64,000 bases of DNA from NCBI GenBank assembly GCA_003160635.1, contig PMLV01000201.1, forward strand, positions 1 to 64,000. The letters run 5' to 3'. The notes beneath the pieces were generated by a model. That model saw nothing but the letters and a program-made list of their open reading frames with translations, did no database searches and was not told where the DNA came from. Shown here piece by piece: positions 37,266-46,213 of the stretch; position 1 is the first letter of the stretch, and every line of letters starts with the position of its first letter. Made by a program: the position numbers and the translations under genes. This stretch comes from Acidimicrobiaceae bacterium (lineage in GTDB: Bacteria; Actinomycetota; Acidimicrobiia; Acidimicrobiales; RAAP-2).

Positions 37266-38450
37266 ATGACGGACAGAAACGAATACAGACTGATCTCGGC
37301 GGATTCTCACGTTCTGGAGCCGCCCGACCTTTTCGAGAAGCGCCTCCCGAAAGAGCTGCGGAGCCGGGCTCCCCGCCTCGGTTCGAGCGAGGGCGGTGAC
37401 GCATGGCTGCTCGAGGGAGCCGAGCCCATCCTGCTCCCGGCCACGGCTGCCACGGGTTCGGGGTACCAGCGCTTCAACGGGAACCACGGGTCCGGGCGGC
37501 CGCTCGTCTTCGGGGACGTGCTTCCAGGCCTCTACGACCCGGTGGAGCGACTCAGGGCGCAGGACGCTGACAGCGTCCAAGCGGAGGTGCTTTACCCGTC
37601 CCCCCGGCTCTGGGAGGCAATCATCCAGTCGGACGACGCGGAGCTGAAGTTGGCATGTGTGCGCGCCTATAACGACTGGATCGCCGAATTCAGTGCGCAC
37701 GAGCCGGATCGGCTCATCGGGCTCGCCAAGATCCCGTCGACGAACAGCGAAGACGCCCGGGAAGAGCTGCTGCGCTGCGTCAAGGAGCTCAACCTGCGCG
37801 GCGCGATCCTCGATGCCTGGCCGAACGGCGGCGGGGTGGCCGGGGACCCTGGTGACGATCCGTTCTGGGAAGCCGTCAACGAGACCAAGGTGCCCGTGAG
37901 CCTCCACTACGCAGTAGGAGGCGTGAAGGCGACAATGCCGCCCAGCGGAATCGCTCCCGGCCTGAAGCCGCCCATGGCAGACGCTGCGCTGCCTCTCGTG
38001 GCGGCCGGCGTCTTCGACCGGTTCCCGGAGGTGAAGCTCGTGTTCACCCACGGGAACGCCGGCTGGGCCTTCCACTGGCTCGAGTTCATGGACATCAACT
38101 ACGTCCGCCATCGGCACCTCGAGGAGTATGCATTGCCGAACCCGGACGCCATCCCGAGCGAGTACATCCGGAAGTTCTCCTGGTTCGTCTTCCATCAGGA
38201 TCGTTCCTCGGTGAAGAATCGCCACAAACTGGGTGTTGCCCACCTCATGTGGGGCAGCCACTTTCCCTTTGAGGACGCCAACTGGCCGGACGACCGCGAG
38301 CAGGCCATGCAGGTGACCGACGAGGTGCCGGTCGAGGACAGGCAAGCACTCCTCTCGGGAAACGTTGAGAGCCTGTACCGGCTCCGAGGCCATGAGAGCG
38401 GATTCGCAGATGGCGAGGTCGAGAGGTTCGAGCAACTGGTGCATTTCTAA
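37266..38450 (+). CDS. COG2159 amidohydrolase with altered active-site motif
   Basis: A 394-residue PF04909 protein opening with SADSHVLEPPD and keeping SLHYAVGG near 215 and THGNAGWAFHW near 260. The C-terminal motif that reads GSDFPH or GSDYPH in its relatives here reads WGSHFPFEDANWPDD: the conserved Asp is His and the following His is Phe. Either the neighbouring Glu-Asp substitutes or the protein has changed or lost its chemistry. ATG 37266 follows GCGGGAGACC. The MmgE/PrpD gene follows after 46 bp. Confidence 0.85.
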   Translation: MTDRNEYRLISADSHVLEPPDLFEKRLPKELRSRAPRLGSSEGGDAWLLEGAEPILLPATAATGSGYQRFNGNHGSGRPLVFGDVLPGLYDPVERLRAQDADSVQAEVLYPSPRLWEAIIQSDDAELKLACVRAYNDWIAEFSAHEPDRLIGLAKIPSTNSEDAREELLRCVKELNLRGAILDAWPNGGGVAGDPGDDPFWEAVNETKVPVSLHYAVGGVKATMPPSGIAPGLKPPMADAALPLVAAGVFDRFPEVKLVFTHGNAGWAFHWLEFMDINYVRHRHLEEYALPNPDAIPSEYIRKFSWFVFHQDRSSVKNRHKLGVAHLMWGSHFPFEDANWPDDREQAMQVTDEVPVEDRQALLSGNVESLYRLRGHESGFADGEVERFEQLVHF

Positions 38451-38496
38451 GTGGGAGTGAGGCACGAACCAGCCTTGGTCGTTCCCGGGGGGCTCC

Positions 38497-39885
38497 ATGC
38501 AGACAACTGAGGAAACGGTGACCGGTGGGCGCATGGTCACGTGGGAGCTCGCGGAGTGGGTAGCGGGGCTGCAGTTCGACGACCTGCCCGACGCCGTGGC
38601 CGACGAGGCGGCGCGCTCGTTCACCGACTTCCTGGGCGAGTGCCTCTTCGTGGGAGCGACCAAGCCTTGGGGCCGGAGCATCGCTGACTTCTGCGCACGA
38701 GAAGGCGGGCAGCAGCCTGAGGCGACCATCATTGCGTCCGGAGTGAAGACGCTGTCGTCACGTGCAGCCCTGGCCAACGGCACGATGGCACTAGGTTTCG
38801 AGTACGCCGATTTTGCGGCCGGCAGCCGTGCTTACCCGTTCGCCGTCACCGGTCCGCTCGCACTGGCGGAGACCCGCCATCGGCCAGGCAAGGAGCTCGC
38901 CTTGGCGATCGTCATCGGGTACGAGGTGATGTCCCGGGTGACGCGGGCCACCCTCACGCACGGCTCGGGGTTCTACGTCCCGGCGTTGTACGGCACCTTC
39001 GGCTCGGCGGCGGGAGGTGCACGCGTCCTTGGGCTGACCCCGCAGTACACGAACTATGCACTCGGCCTTGCAGCAGCATTCACCGGGGGCACGTTCCAAG
39101 GGCATGAGGAAGGAGCCTGGCAACGCTCGCTGAACGGCGGCATGGCCAGCGAGCGCGGCGTGACGGCCGCGCTGCTTGCGGAGACAGGCTTCCGGGCCAC
39201 CGAATTGGGTTTGGAGGGCGTGCAGGGGTTCGCCAACATGTTCTGCGGCGGGCGGCTCGATACTGAGGCGCTCCTGGGCCACCTCGGATCGTCATTTGTC
39301 ATCACCGACCGCTGGGTCAAGGCGTACCCGATGAACGTAACGTTGCACGCCCCTGTTGAGGCCCTGCTCAAGATCATGCGAGCGTACGACCTCCATTACG
39401 AGCAGATTGAGGAGATCGATGCCGGATGGCAGAAAGTGGAGCCCTTTCTGGCGAAGCGGAAGGTTGCGACGGTGGTGAGCGCCCAAGCGAGCCTGCCCTT
39501 CGCATTGTCGGTTGCCGCGGTGCGTGGCAAGGCAGGAGTCGATGAATTCACCGACGAAACGGTGGCAGACCCAGTAATTCAAGGAATGATTGCCCGAACG
39601 ACGATCCATCAGGACACCGAGCTCTTCGAGCGGGTGAAGAACTCCATGCCGGGCCGTGTGACCGTACGCCTCCGGGATGGGAGAGAGTTTACCGACGAGG
39701 TGCTCTATCCCAAGGGAAATCCGGGGAATCCCATGACGGAGGCGGAGTTCAAGGCCAAATTCATGGACATGGCAGCGCGCGTCCTAGGTGACACGCAGGG
39801 CGAGGAGCTCTACGCTCGAGCGCGCGACCTCGTCAACGTGAATGACGTATCCGACTTGGCACCGCTCCTCAGTCCGAGACCATAG
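38497..39885 (+). CDS. MmgE/PrpD family protein
   Basis: A 462-residue protein of the 2-methylcitrate dehydratase/cis-aconitate decarboxylase fold. ANGTMALGFEYAD near residue 90 (His of the usual HALDYDD replaced by Phe-Glu-Tyr), GHEEGAWQRSLNGGMASERG near 205, KAYPMNVTLHAP near 275, and GNPGNPMTEAEFKAKF near 408 mark the family. It should act on a polycarboxylic acid. It leads directly into the aconitase-like subunits, 16 bp downstream, suggesting successive dehydration/hydration or isomerisation of the same acid. Confidence 0.85.
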   Translation: MQTTEETVTGGRMVTWELAEWVAGLQFDDLPDAVADEAARSFTDFLGECLFVGATKPWGRSIADFCAREGGQQPEATIIASGVKTLSSRAALANGTMALGFEYADFAAGSRAYPFAVTGPLALAETRHRPGKELALAIVIGYEVMSRVTRATLTHGSGFYVPALYGTFGSAAGGARVLGLTPQYTNYALGLAAAFTGGTFQGHEEGAWQRSLNGGMASERGVTAALLAETGFRATELGLEGVQGFANMFCGGRLDTEALLGHLGSSFVITDRWVKAYPMNVTLHAPVEALLKIMRAYDLHYEQIEEIDAGWQKVEPFLAKRKVATVVSAQASLPFALSVAAVRGKAGVDEFTDETVADPVIQGMIARTTIHQDTELFERVKNSMPGRVTVRLRDGREFTDEVLYPKGNPGNPMTEAEFKAKFMDMAARVLGDTQGEELYARARDLVNVNDVSDLAPLLSPRP

Positions 39886-39901
39886 GAACGAGGTTTTTGA
39901 A

Positions 39902-41131
39902 ATGGGCATGACAACTGTCGAGAAGATCCTGGCAAGCCACTCCGACCAGAAGGAGGTCAAACCGGGTGACGTGGTGATGGTGGAGGTCGACGTCTCAGTT
40001 CACTTCGACCGTATGCGACCCGACGTGCTCCGCATCAACGACCCCAACAAAGTCGTGCTGCTCCACGATCACCTGGTTCCGGCCCCGACTGTCCAGGCAG
40101 CCAACAACGCGAAGTTGCTCCGGGAGTTCGTCGAGAAGTTCAAGGTGCCGAACTACTTCCCGGTGGGCGCACACGGGATCTCGCATGTCCTGGTGGCCCA
40201 AGAGGGATTCGCACTTCCCGGCAAGATCTTGACCAATGCCGATTCGCACACGTGCTCGTCGGGTGCGCTCAATTGCCTCGCCCGGGGAATGGGCCCTTCG
40301 GAGATGCTCTACATTCTCTGCAAGGGCCGGACGTGGTTCCTCGTCGGACCCACCACCAAGGTCGTGCTCGAAGGTGAATTACCTGAGCGCGTGTATCCGC
40401 GCGATGTGATCCACTACATCCCCGGAAAGTACGGCGACTTCGCTGGGCGCAATCTCGAATGGCACGGCGACGGTCTCGGTGGCATTGGAATGGACGGGCG
40501 CCTCACCATGGCCACCATCTCGGCTGAACTGTCGGCCGAGTTCTCTTTGTTCCCGTATGACAGCATCCTCGAGGAGTATCTCGAAGGGCGAGCGAAGTGG
40601 CCCTATGAGCCGGCCCATCCTGACGACGACGCGCAATATGACCAAACCATCACCGTCGACTTGGGATCCCTCGAGCCACAGGTGATGCTGCCTGGGAAAG
40701 TGGCATGGAACTCGAGGAGCGTCCGGGAGGTCGCAGGGCAGAAGGTCGACCAAGCCTTTATCGGCTCGTGCGCCAACGGTCGCCTGAGCGACTTCGCCAT
40801 CGCAGCAGAGATCGTGGACGGTCGACACGTGGCACCTGGAACGCGCTTCATCGTCACTCCTGGCAGCCAGGAGATCCTCAAGCAGGCGATCAAGATGGGG
40901 TACGTCGAGACGCTCATGGATGCAGGAGCCGTGGTCACGAATTCGACCTGCGGCGCCTGTTTTGGTGGCCATATGGGAGTCCTCGGCGACGGCGAGGTGT
41001 GTATCACCGCTTCGACGCGGAATTTCAAGGGACGGATGGGAAGTCCCTCCGCCGACGTGTTCATGGGTTCACCGGCCACCGTTGCGGCCTCAGCAGTGAC
41101 GGGTGTCATCACCGATCCACGAGATATCTAG
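39902..41131 (+). CDS. Aconitase-superfamily hydro-lyase, large subunit (LeuC-like)
   Basis: A 409-residue large subunit of the 3-isopropylmalate dehydratase/homoaconitase group, with a [4Fe-4S] cluster at the active site. Cluster-region motifs: ADSHTCSSGALNCLARGMG near 115 (first Cys), IGSCANGRLSDFAIA near 290, and NSTCGACFGGHMGVLG near 348 (two Cys). It isomerises or hydrates a carboxylic acid. ATG 39902 and the small subunit gene 50 bp after its stop show a heterodimer. Clustering with MmgE/PrpD argues against plain leucine synthesis. Confidence 0.87.
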   Translation: MGMTTVEKILASHSDQKEVKPGDVVMVEVDVSVHFDRMRPDVLRINDPNKVVLLHDHLVPAPTVQAANNAKLLREFVEKFKVPNYFPVGAHGISHVLVAQEGFALPGKILTNADSHTCSSGALNCLARGMGPSEMLYILCKGRTWFLVGPTTKVVLEGELPERVYPRDVIHYIPGKYGDFAGRNLEWHGDGLGGIGMDGRLTMATISAELSAEFSLFPYDSILEEYLEGRAKWPYEPAHPDDDAQYDQTITVDLGSLEPQVMLPGKVAWNSRSVREVAGQKVDQAFIGSCANGRLSDFAIAAEIVDGRHVAPGTRFIVTPGSQEILKQAIKMGYVETLMDAGAVVTNSTCGACFGGHMGVLGDGEVCITASTRNFKGRMGSPSADVFMGSPATVAASAVTGVITDPRDI

Positions 41132-41181
41132 GCAACGACAGCGCGCACGGGTCGCAAGAGGAACGAGAAAGGTAGGGTCGC

Positions 41182-41685
41182 ATGGGGAACGTTTTCAGTG
41201 GCAGAGTGTGGAAGTTCGGAGACGACATTAACACCGACCTGCTCATTCCGGGATTCGCCATCTTCATGCCTCTCGAGGAGCAGGTCCGGCATGTCATGTC
41301 GGCGAATAGGCCAGGTTGGGCGGACGAGGTAGAGCCCGGTGACGTGCTCCTCTGCGGGAGCAACTTCGGTGTGGGCTCGGCTCGTCCAATCGGTGACGTC
41401 ATCCTCGGTCTCGGGATCGTCGGCGTGGTGGCAGAGTCCTTCAATGGGCTTGGCCTCAGGAACTGTGTCAATGTCGGCCTTCCGGTTCTTCCTTGTCCTG
41501 GGATCCTCGCGGCGTTCGAGGAAGGCGAGGTCGCCGAAGTGGACTGGACGAACGGAACCGTCAGCAACGTCACCAGGCAGACCTCTCTTCGGGGAGAGCC
41601 ACTGCCGATGGCACTCCAGGACATCGTCCAAGCCGGAGGCGTCGAGGCAGTGCTGCGAAGCGAGGGGTTCCTTGCTACTAAGTAA
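41182..41685 (+). CDS. Aconitase-superfamily hydro-lyase, small subunit (LeuD-like)
   Basis: A 167-residue swivelling-domain subunit. It shows KFGDDINTDLLIPG near residue 10, CGSNFGVGSARPIGDVILGLG near 58 in the loop that grips the substrate carboxylate, and VVAESFNGLGLRNCVNVGLP near 80. Together with the upstream large subunit it completes the enzyme. GAAAGG precedes ATG 41182. The next gene, a collapsed MmgE/PrpD, starts 21 bp after its stop. Confidence 0.86.
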   Translation: MGNVFSGRVWKFGDDINTDLLIPGFAIFMPLEEQVRHVMSANRPGWADEVEPGDVLLCGSNFGVGSARPIGDVILGLGIVGVVAESFNGLGLRNCVNVGLPVLPCPGILAAFEEGEVAEVDWTNGTVSNVTRQTSLRGEPLPMALQDIVQAGGVEAVLRSEGFLATK

Positions 41686-41706
41686 GGACGCGTCGAGGAG
41701 GCTCAC

Positions 41707-42168
41707 ATGACGACGTCCGTTACCGAACGGCTCGCAGAGTGGATAGCGAAGGCGACTTACGACGAGATCCCCGACGTCGGGATCCGGAGAGTGGAGGAGC
41801 GCTTCATCGACTCACTCGGCGTGCAGGTCGCAGGGTTATCAGTCCGGGCCGGACAGATCATCACGCAGTGGGTGAAGGGACAGGGCGGGACTCCCGAGAG
41901 CAGCGGCCAGCTGGGCGAGGTCAAGCTGGAGAGCAAGGTCGTGGTCACGTTGAAAGACGGGACCGAGTCGGAAGGGACTGCCCACCAGTCACACGGAAAT
42001 CCGCGGGATCCGCTGACCGAAGCCGAGGTGGCAGCCAAGTTCCACGAGTGCACCGAGGCCCTTGTGTCGGAGGAACGGCGCGCCGTTGTGATCGATCTCT
42101 GTTACCAGCTCGACTCGTTGCCAAGCGTGCGTGCACTGGGCGACGCCGTCTGTTCGACGTCTAGCTGA
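41707..42168 (+). pseudogene. MmgE/PrpD with in-frame central deletion
   Basis: A 153-codon frame joins an MmgE/PrpD N-terminus (TERLAEWIAKATYDEIPDVG, ERFIDSLGVQVAGL) directly to the C-terminal domain end (VVVTLKDGTESEGTAHQSHG, NPRDPLTEAEVAAKFHECTE). About 300 residues, including the catalytic core, are absent. Unlike the other fossils here it is still in frame with a good start, so a short protein could be made; I nevertheless expect no dehydratase activity. It ends the aconitase-like cassette. Confidence 0.75.
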
Positions 42169-42270
42169 TGCGTCATCGGGGCAAATACGAACAGAGCGGA
42201 ACTGTCGATGATGTCGACTACGTTTGAACTGGAATAACCGATCGATACTGCAATCGTCAGGAGTTGACGT

Positions 42271-43959
42271 ATGGCCTATGACCTCGTCATCAGAGATGCA
42301 CTAATCGTCGACGGAACGGGCAGGAAAGCCTTCACCGGAGATGTGGCCGTCCTGGACGGGAGCATTGTTGCCGTGGGCAAGGTCGACGGGGAGGCCACGC
42401 GCACGATCGACGCAGACGGTCTGGTGGTGGCACCGGGATTCATCGACGCGCATACGCACTACGACGCCCAGCTTCTGTGGGACCCAACGGCGAACCCGTC
42501 GACGGCGCATGGCGTCACGACGGTTCTCATGGGCAACTGTGGCTACACGTTGGCGCCCGTGCGTGCCGAGGACCAGGAGTATCTGATGGGCCTCTTCAGC
42601 GCAGCGGAGGAGGTACCAAAGGCGGCGCTGCAGAAGTTCGCCCCGTTCGCTTGGCAGACGTTCCCGGACTACCTGGCCTGGCTGCAGCGCAGCCCGCTCG
42701 GATTGAACGTTCTCACTCAGGTGGGCCACAGCGCGGTGCGACGTTTCGTGATGGGCGAGGAGGCGCTCGAGCGCGCGGCCACCGACGAGGAGATCGCTTC
42801 CATGGTGCAGATCGTCGAGGAGGCGATGGACGCCGGAGCGGCCGGGGTGAGCTCAAGCCAGGCCCCGCACCAGGTTGGCGAGCTCGGCGAGCACATCCCG
42901 TCCTACTTCGCCACGAACGCTGAGAACGAAGCGCTGGCCGCCGCGGTGCGTCGTAAGGGCAAGCGCCTGGTATCGATCAACCCTCGCTCCAAGCGCGATG
43001 GACTGTCGGAGGAGGACCGGGTGTTCCTGTCCAGGTTGGCAGAGATCTCCGGTGCAATCGTGTCGTGGAACGACTTCGGCATGGGATCACCGAGTTGGGA
43101 GACCTCCCTCGAATACATGGAGGCGGAACTCGAGCGTGGCCACGAGATCTATGCCATCGCGCGCTGCCAGAAGCCCGAGACACGGTTCACGCTGAAGAAG
43201 ATCTCGGCGATCTTCGCGACCTCGGAAGCGTGGCTCGACTATTCCCGGCTCGACCCAGCTGACAAGATCGTGGCCCTGTCCGACCCCGAGTGGCGCGCTC
43301 GACTGGCGGAGTTCTGGGAGACGGCCCGGTTCATGCCGATGGTGTCCGTCGAGAAAGGCGTTGGTCCGGGCGCAGAGGCGCTCGAAGGCCGTCTCCTGAC
43401 GGAGATCGCTGAGGAGCGGGGCGTGAGCCCGGCGGACGTCATGTTCGACGTCGCGGCGGAGGACAAGCTGCAGACGTTCTTCCGAATCTCCGGCCCGGTC
43501 AACGTCGACGAATCGAACCTCGAGCGGATCCTGAAGAGCCCGGCCACCCTGATCGGGATATCGGATGGCGGCGCGCACCTCCAGACGTTCGCTGGAGGCG
43601 ACTACACGAGCTACTTCCTCGAGCATTGGGTGCGCGAGAAGGGGGCGTTCTCCCTCGAAGAGGGGGTCGCGGCCCTGACATCGCGCGTTGCCGAATTTCT
43701 GGGCCTCACTGACCGGGGCACGCTCGAGGTCGGCAAGGCGGCTGACCTCGTGGTCTTCGACCCCGAGACGGTGGGACCGCTCACGCTGGAGACACTCAAC
43801 GACATCCCGGGCGGTGGCACTCGGATGACCAAGGGTGCACGTGGCATTTCCTGGGTGGTCGTCAATGGGACGCCTGTCGTGGAGCGTGGCGCAGCCACCG
43901 GGGAAGTCCCTGGCCTCGTCCTCGGGGTGCCGGCGCCAGTCTCTCATGCGGTGGTCTGA
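42271..43959 (+). CDS. N-acyl-D-amino-acid deacylase-type amidohydrolase
   Basis: A 562-residue amidohydrolase of the D-aminoacylase/dihydroorotase-like branch (COG3653), distinct from the COG2159 genes. GFIDAHTHYDAQLLWDP near residue 50 carries the H-x-H, GNCGYTLAP is near 90, ISDGGAHLQTFAGGDYTS near 430 holds the catalytic Asp, and GTLEVGKAADLVVFDPE near 485 closes the flanking beta-sandwich. It would hydrolyse an amide or cyclic amide. AGGAG precedes ATG 42271. A cupin gene follows 26 bp later, probably in the same operon. Confidence 0.87.
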   Translation: MAYDLVIRDALIVDGTGRKAFTGDVAVLDGSIVAVGKVDGEATRTIDADGLVVAPGFIDAHTHYDAQLLWDPTANPSTAHGVTTVLMGNCGYTLAPVRAEDQEYLMGLFSAAEEVPKAALQKFAPFAWQTFPDYLAWLQRSPLGLNVLTQVGHSAVRRFVMGEEALERAATDEEIASMVQIVEEAMDAGAAGVSSSQAPHQVGELGEHIPSYFATNAENEALAAAVRRKGKRLVSINPRSKRDGLSEEDRVFLSRLAEISGAIVSWNDFGMGSPSWETSLEYMEAELERGHEIYAIARCQKPETRFTLKKISAIFATSEAWLDYSRLDPADKIVALSDPEWRARLAEFWETARFMPMVSVEKGVGPGAEALEGRLLTEIAEERGVSPADVMFDVAAEDKLQTFFRISGPVNVDESNLERILKSPATLIGISDGGAHLQTFAGGDYTSYFLEHWVREKGAFSLEEGVAALTSRVAEFLGLTDRGTLEVGKAADLVVFDPETVGPLTLETLNDIPGGGTRMTKGARGISWVVVNGTPVVERGAATGEVPGLVLGVPAPVSHAVV

Positions 43960-43985
43960 CAGGTCTGGGAGGTACCTTCGGTCAC

Positions 43986-44438
43986 ATGCGAACCCTCATC
44001 ACTGGAATTGACGCGCAAGGGCGTTCATGTGTCGTGTCGGACATCGACATGGCGACCGCTGCCGTTCCGGGCATTCCCGGCGTGCGTAATGCCGTTCACT
44101 ACCGCACAACGGAGAGTCCGCCCTCCGCACGACTCCCGGCACTGGCGGACAACGTGGACGTGCAGTTGCCACCGGGGATCCTCAGGTTGATGGTGGTTGA
44201 TCACGCACCGCACGGGCCGAACGACGATCCGACCACAGCAACGAAGATGCACAACACGGACGCGCTCGACATCGTGTACGTCGTTGAAGGCCAGGCAGAG
44301 CTCGCCCTTGAGGACGGCTCCCATGCCGTTGGCCCCGGTGACTGCGTGGTCACGCCAGGCGTCGACCATGCGTGGCAGGCAGGCCCAGACGGTGTCCGTT
44401 TCCTCGTCTTCAGTATCGGCACGCCGCGACTGCAATAG
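43986..44438 (+). CDS. Cupin-domain protein
   Basis: A 150-residue small barrel. The second half reads TDALDIVYVVEGQAELALED and GPGDCVVTPGVDHAW, the two cupin motifs, with the His of the second visible near residue 126. The first motif has Asp/Tyr in place of the usual His pair, so metal binding is doubtful. It follows the deacylase closely. A related arrangement of cupin plus amidohydrolase recurs at 51433-52940. Confidence 0.75.
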   Translation: MRTLITGIDAQGRSCVVSDIDMATAAVPGIPGVRNAVHYRTTESPPSARLPALADNVDVQLPPGILRLMVVDHAPHGPNDDPTTATKMHNTDALDIVYVVEGQAELALEDGSHAVGPGDCVVTPGVDHAWQAGPDGVRFLVFSIGTPRLQ

Positions 44439-44510
44439 CTCGCTCGGAACGCCCTTCCGGGCCTGTTCCGTCGGCGAGTACATCAAAGAACTCCCCAAGA
44501 AATTCTCAGA

Positions 44511-44539
44511 TAACAACTGAGGAAATTCCTCAGTCCCTG
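44511..44539. promoter_or_regulatory. StrR-type palindrome, copy 6
   Basis: TAACAACTG, 11 bp, CAGTCCCTG, centred at 44525. The outer arms are weak but the inner 19 bp (44516-44534, ACTGAGGAA-A-TTCCTCAGT) is a perfect palindrome using the same inner sequence as the other copies. It lies 198 bp before the TIM-barrel gene. Confidence 0.6.
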
Positions 44540-44736
44540 GGGGTGTTGCAACCCTGTATCGCGAGTTGTGATGATACGGGCATCGGCATCAGAGTTTGGC
44601 GGTACATGCGACCAACTCGAACTCAGAAGAGTGGCATCACAGAAGAAAGAATGACGTGTGCAGTAACTCCATCCCGTGGACCTCGACCGCATCAGGAGGA
44701 ACCGTGGAGACATGTCCACTCGCGGGGAGGTGATGC

Positions 44737-45483
44737 GTGGATCTTGGGTTGACACCTGACACCCGGTGGAAGACCGACGCGGCAGCGCTGGTTGGAGCGG
44801 CGTACGCCGCCGGTTTCACGATGTTGGGCACCACCTCGTTGCTCGTCACGCCCGAGGTGCCCGATCTCTATGTCCGTGCGGGCCTGGGTTGTCACGAGTT
44901 GCTGGGTCTCGTCGTCACTGACATCGATGCGACGCTCAACTGGGCCACGCAGGTGGCCGAACAGGCGGCTTTGATGGGCGCGACCTGGGTCAACACGACC
45001 TTCAAGGCGGTCGACGGTGACACGTCTTCGCTGGTCAGGCGGTGCGCAGCCATGCTGGCCGAGGCCGGCGCCGGCATGGCGATCGAATTCAGCCCGCTCG
45101 GACCCGTCGCCTCGCTCCAGGACGGACTCGACATGGTCGACCTGTCGGGGAGCGACCGTGCGGGCGTCGTGGTCGACATCTGGAACGTGTCCTACGGTCC
45201 CACCACGTGGGCGGAATTGGAGCGGCTTCCAGCGGACCGGATCGCCTACGTGCAATTCAACGATGCGCTGCCGCGGGTCGGAGCTCTCGACATTGAGGCG
45301 ATGAACCGCCGGACATACCCAGGTCAGGGCGCGTTCGAAGTCGACCGGTTCGTGTCGGTCGTCCGCGCCAACGGATGGGACGGCGTCGTAAGCGTCCAGA
45401 TCCTCAGCGAAGAGCTCCGGCAGCTCCCACTGGCCGAATTCGCTCGCCGGGCCTTCGAGACATCGACGGCCTACTGGCTCTGA
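44737..45483 (+). CDS. TIM-barrel sugar isomerase/epimerase-like protein
   Basis: A 248-residue protein of the xylose-isomerase-like TIM-barrel superfamily. WVNTTFKAVDGD near residue 88, AIEFSPLG near 112, VVDIWNVSYGP near 146 and VQFNDALP near 170 provide the usual Glu/Asp/His-type metal positions, with FEVDRFVSVVRANGWDGVVS near 205. Sugar or ketoacid isomerisation, or IolE-like dehydration, are possible. Start is GTG 44737 with GGGGAGG just upstream. A StrR-type site lies about 200 bp before it. Confidence 0.75.
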   Translation: MDLGLTPDTRWKTDAAALVGAAYAAGFTMLGTTSLLVTPEVPDLYVRAGLGCHELLGLVVTDIDATLNWATQVAEQAALMGATWVNTTFKAVDGDTSSLVRRCAAMLAEAGAGMAIEFSPLGPVASLQDGLDMVDLSGSDRAGVVVDIWNVSYGPTTWAELERLPADRIAYVQFNDALPRVGALDIEAMNRRTYPGQGAFEVDRFVSVVRANGWDGVVSVQILSEELRQLPLAEFARRAFETSTAYWL

Positions 45484-46213
45484 CTGAGATCGTCGCCTGC
45501 CGCGCAATCCCGCTATTACAAAAGGCGTCTCTCACTTGAGAGTGTTCCCAGACCTCTGAGCGACCGGCAGGCTCATGCGGTCATGTTGTGACGTGAAGGG
45601 GATCCCTATAATGACGGGCGCCACCTCGGCGAGGGAATTGTGACGTGGGAATCGGTATGGCACGACACGAATGGCTCAGATTGCCCCGAACATCAGCTGT
45701 CAAACTGGCGAAGTGGACACTCGCCGGTTTGAGTGAGCTCGCGGTGAGCATGTTGCCTGGCGCGATTGTCCTCCTCCCAGAAGGGTCCGTTGTCGATGCG
45801 GCGGGAGTTCTGAGTGAGGTCCCGCCGTGCGATATCCAAGACCTTGACGCGGCCATGTTTGTCGTGGAAACCGAGGCATGGCTCCGCTCCCTATAACACC
45901 CGGCCGATCTTCTTTTGCAGAGGTTCGATACGAAGAAGCAACATCCCGCTGGCGAGGTTTATGAAGTTGCGCAGTTGGTCAACAGTAGGGAGGCAGCGCG
46001 CCGTGGGCACCATGCTCAAGCCTCGTACGACAGCGGATCAGAATAGAGTTGGTGGTCAGCGGTGGTGACATACGACCCATTGCTGCGATGTATTGACGAC
46101 GTGATTCGGTGTCAGTCCTCAGTCGCTATTGGTTTGCCCGACAGGATAGTGTCGAAATGCCGACAATCTGGTCGGTTTTGCTAACGATTCGACGTTTAGG
46201 AGCAAGTGGTCTG
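45484..46213. other. Long spacer with one small uncertain frame
   Basis: About 730 bases between the TIM-barrel gene and a crotonase. It contains CTCTCACTTGAGAG (45529-45542), a 14-bp inverted repeat 46 bp after the TIM-barrel stop that could end transcription, and the small frame at 45645. The AGGAG of the crotonase gene lies at its right end. Confidence 0.4.
45645..45896 (+). CDS. Small hypothetical protein, possibly one half of a broken gene
   Basis: An 83-codon frame from GTG 45645 with a hydrophobic middle (LAGLSELAVSMLPGAIVLLP) and no family I know. The same frame continues after its TAA for another ~50 codons with coding-like content (VYEVAQLVNSREAARRGHHA) to a stop at 46044. That suggests a longer gene with one nonsense mutation. 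It could also be chance. Confidence 0.3.
   Translation: MGIGMARHEWLRLPRTSAVKLAKWTLAGLSELAVSMLPGAIVLLPEGSVVDAAGVLSEVPPCDIQDLDAAMFVVETEAWLRSL

Noticed and set aside
38501-38520. ACAACTGAGGAA near the MmgE/PrpD start as a further StrR-type site
   Set aside because: Only the left arm matches; the right side has no symmetry and it lies in coding sequence.
39902-41685. Naming these leuC/leuD of leucine synthesis
   Set aside because: No leuA or leuB nearby; they are embedded with MmgE/PrpD genes, so the substrate is open.
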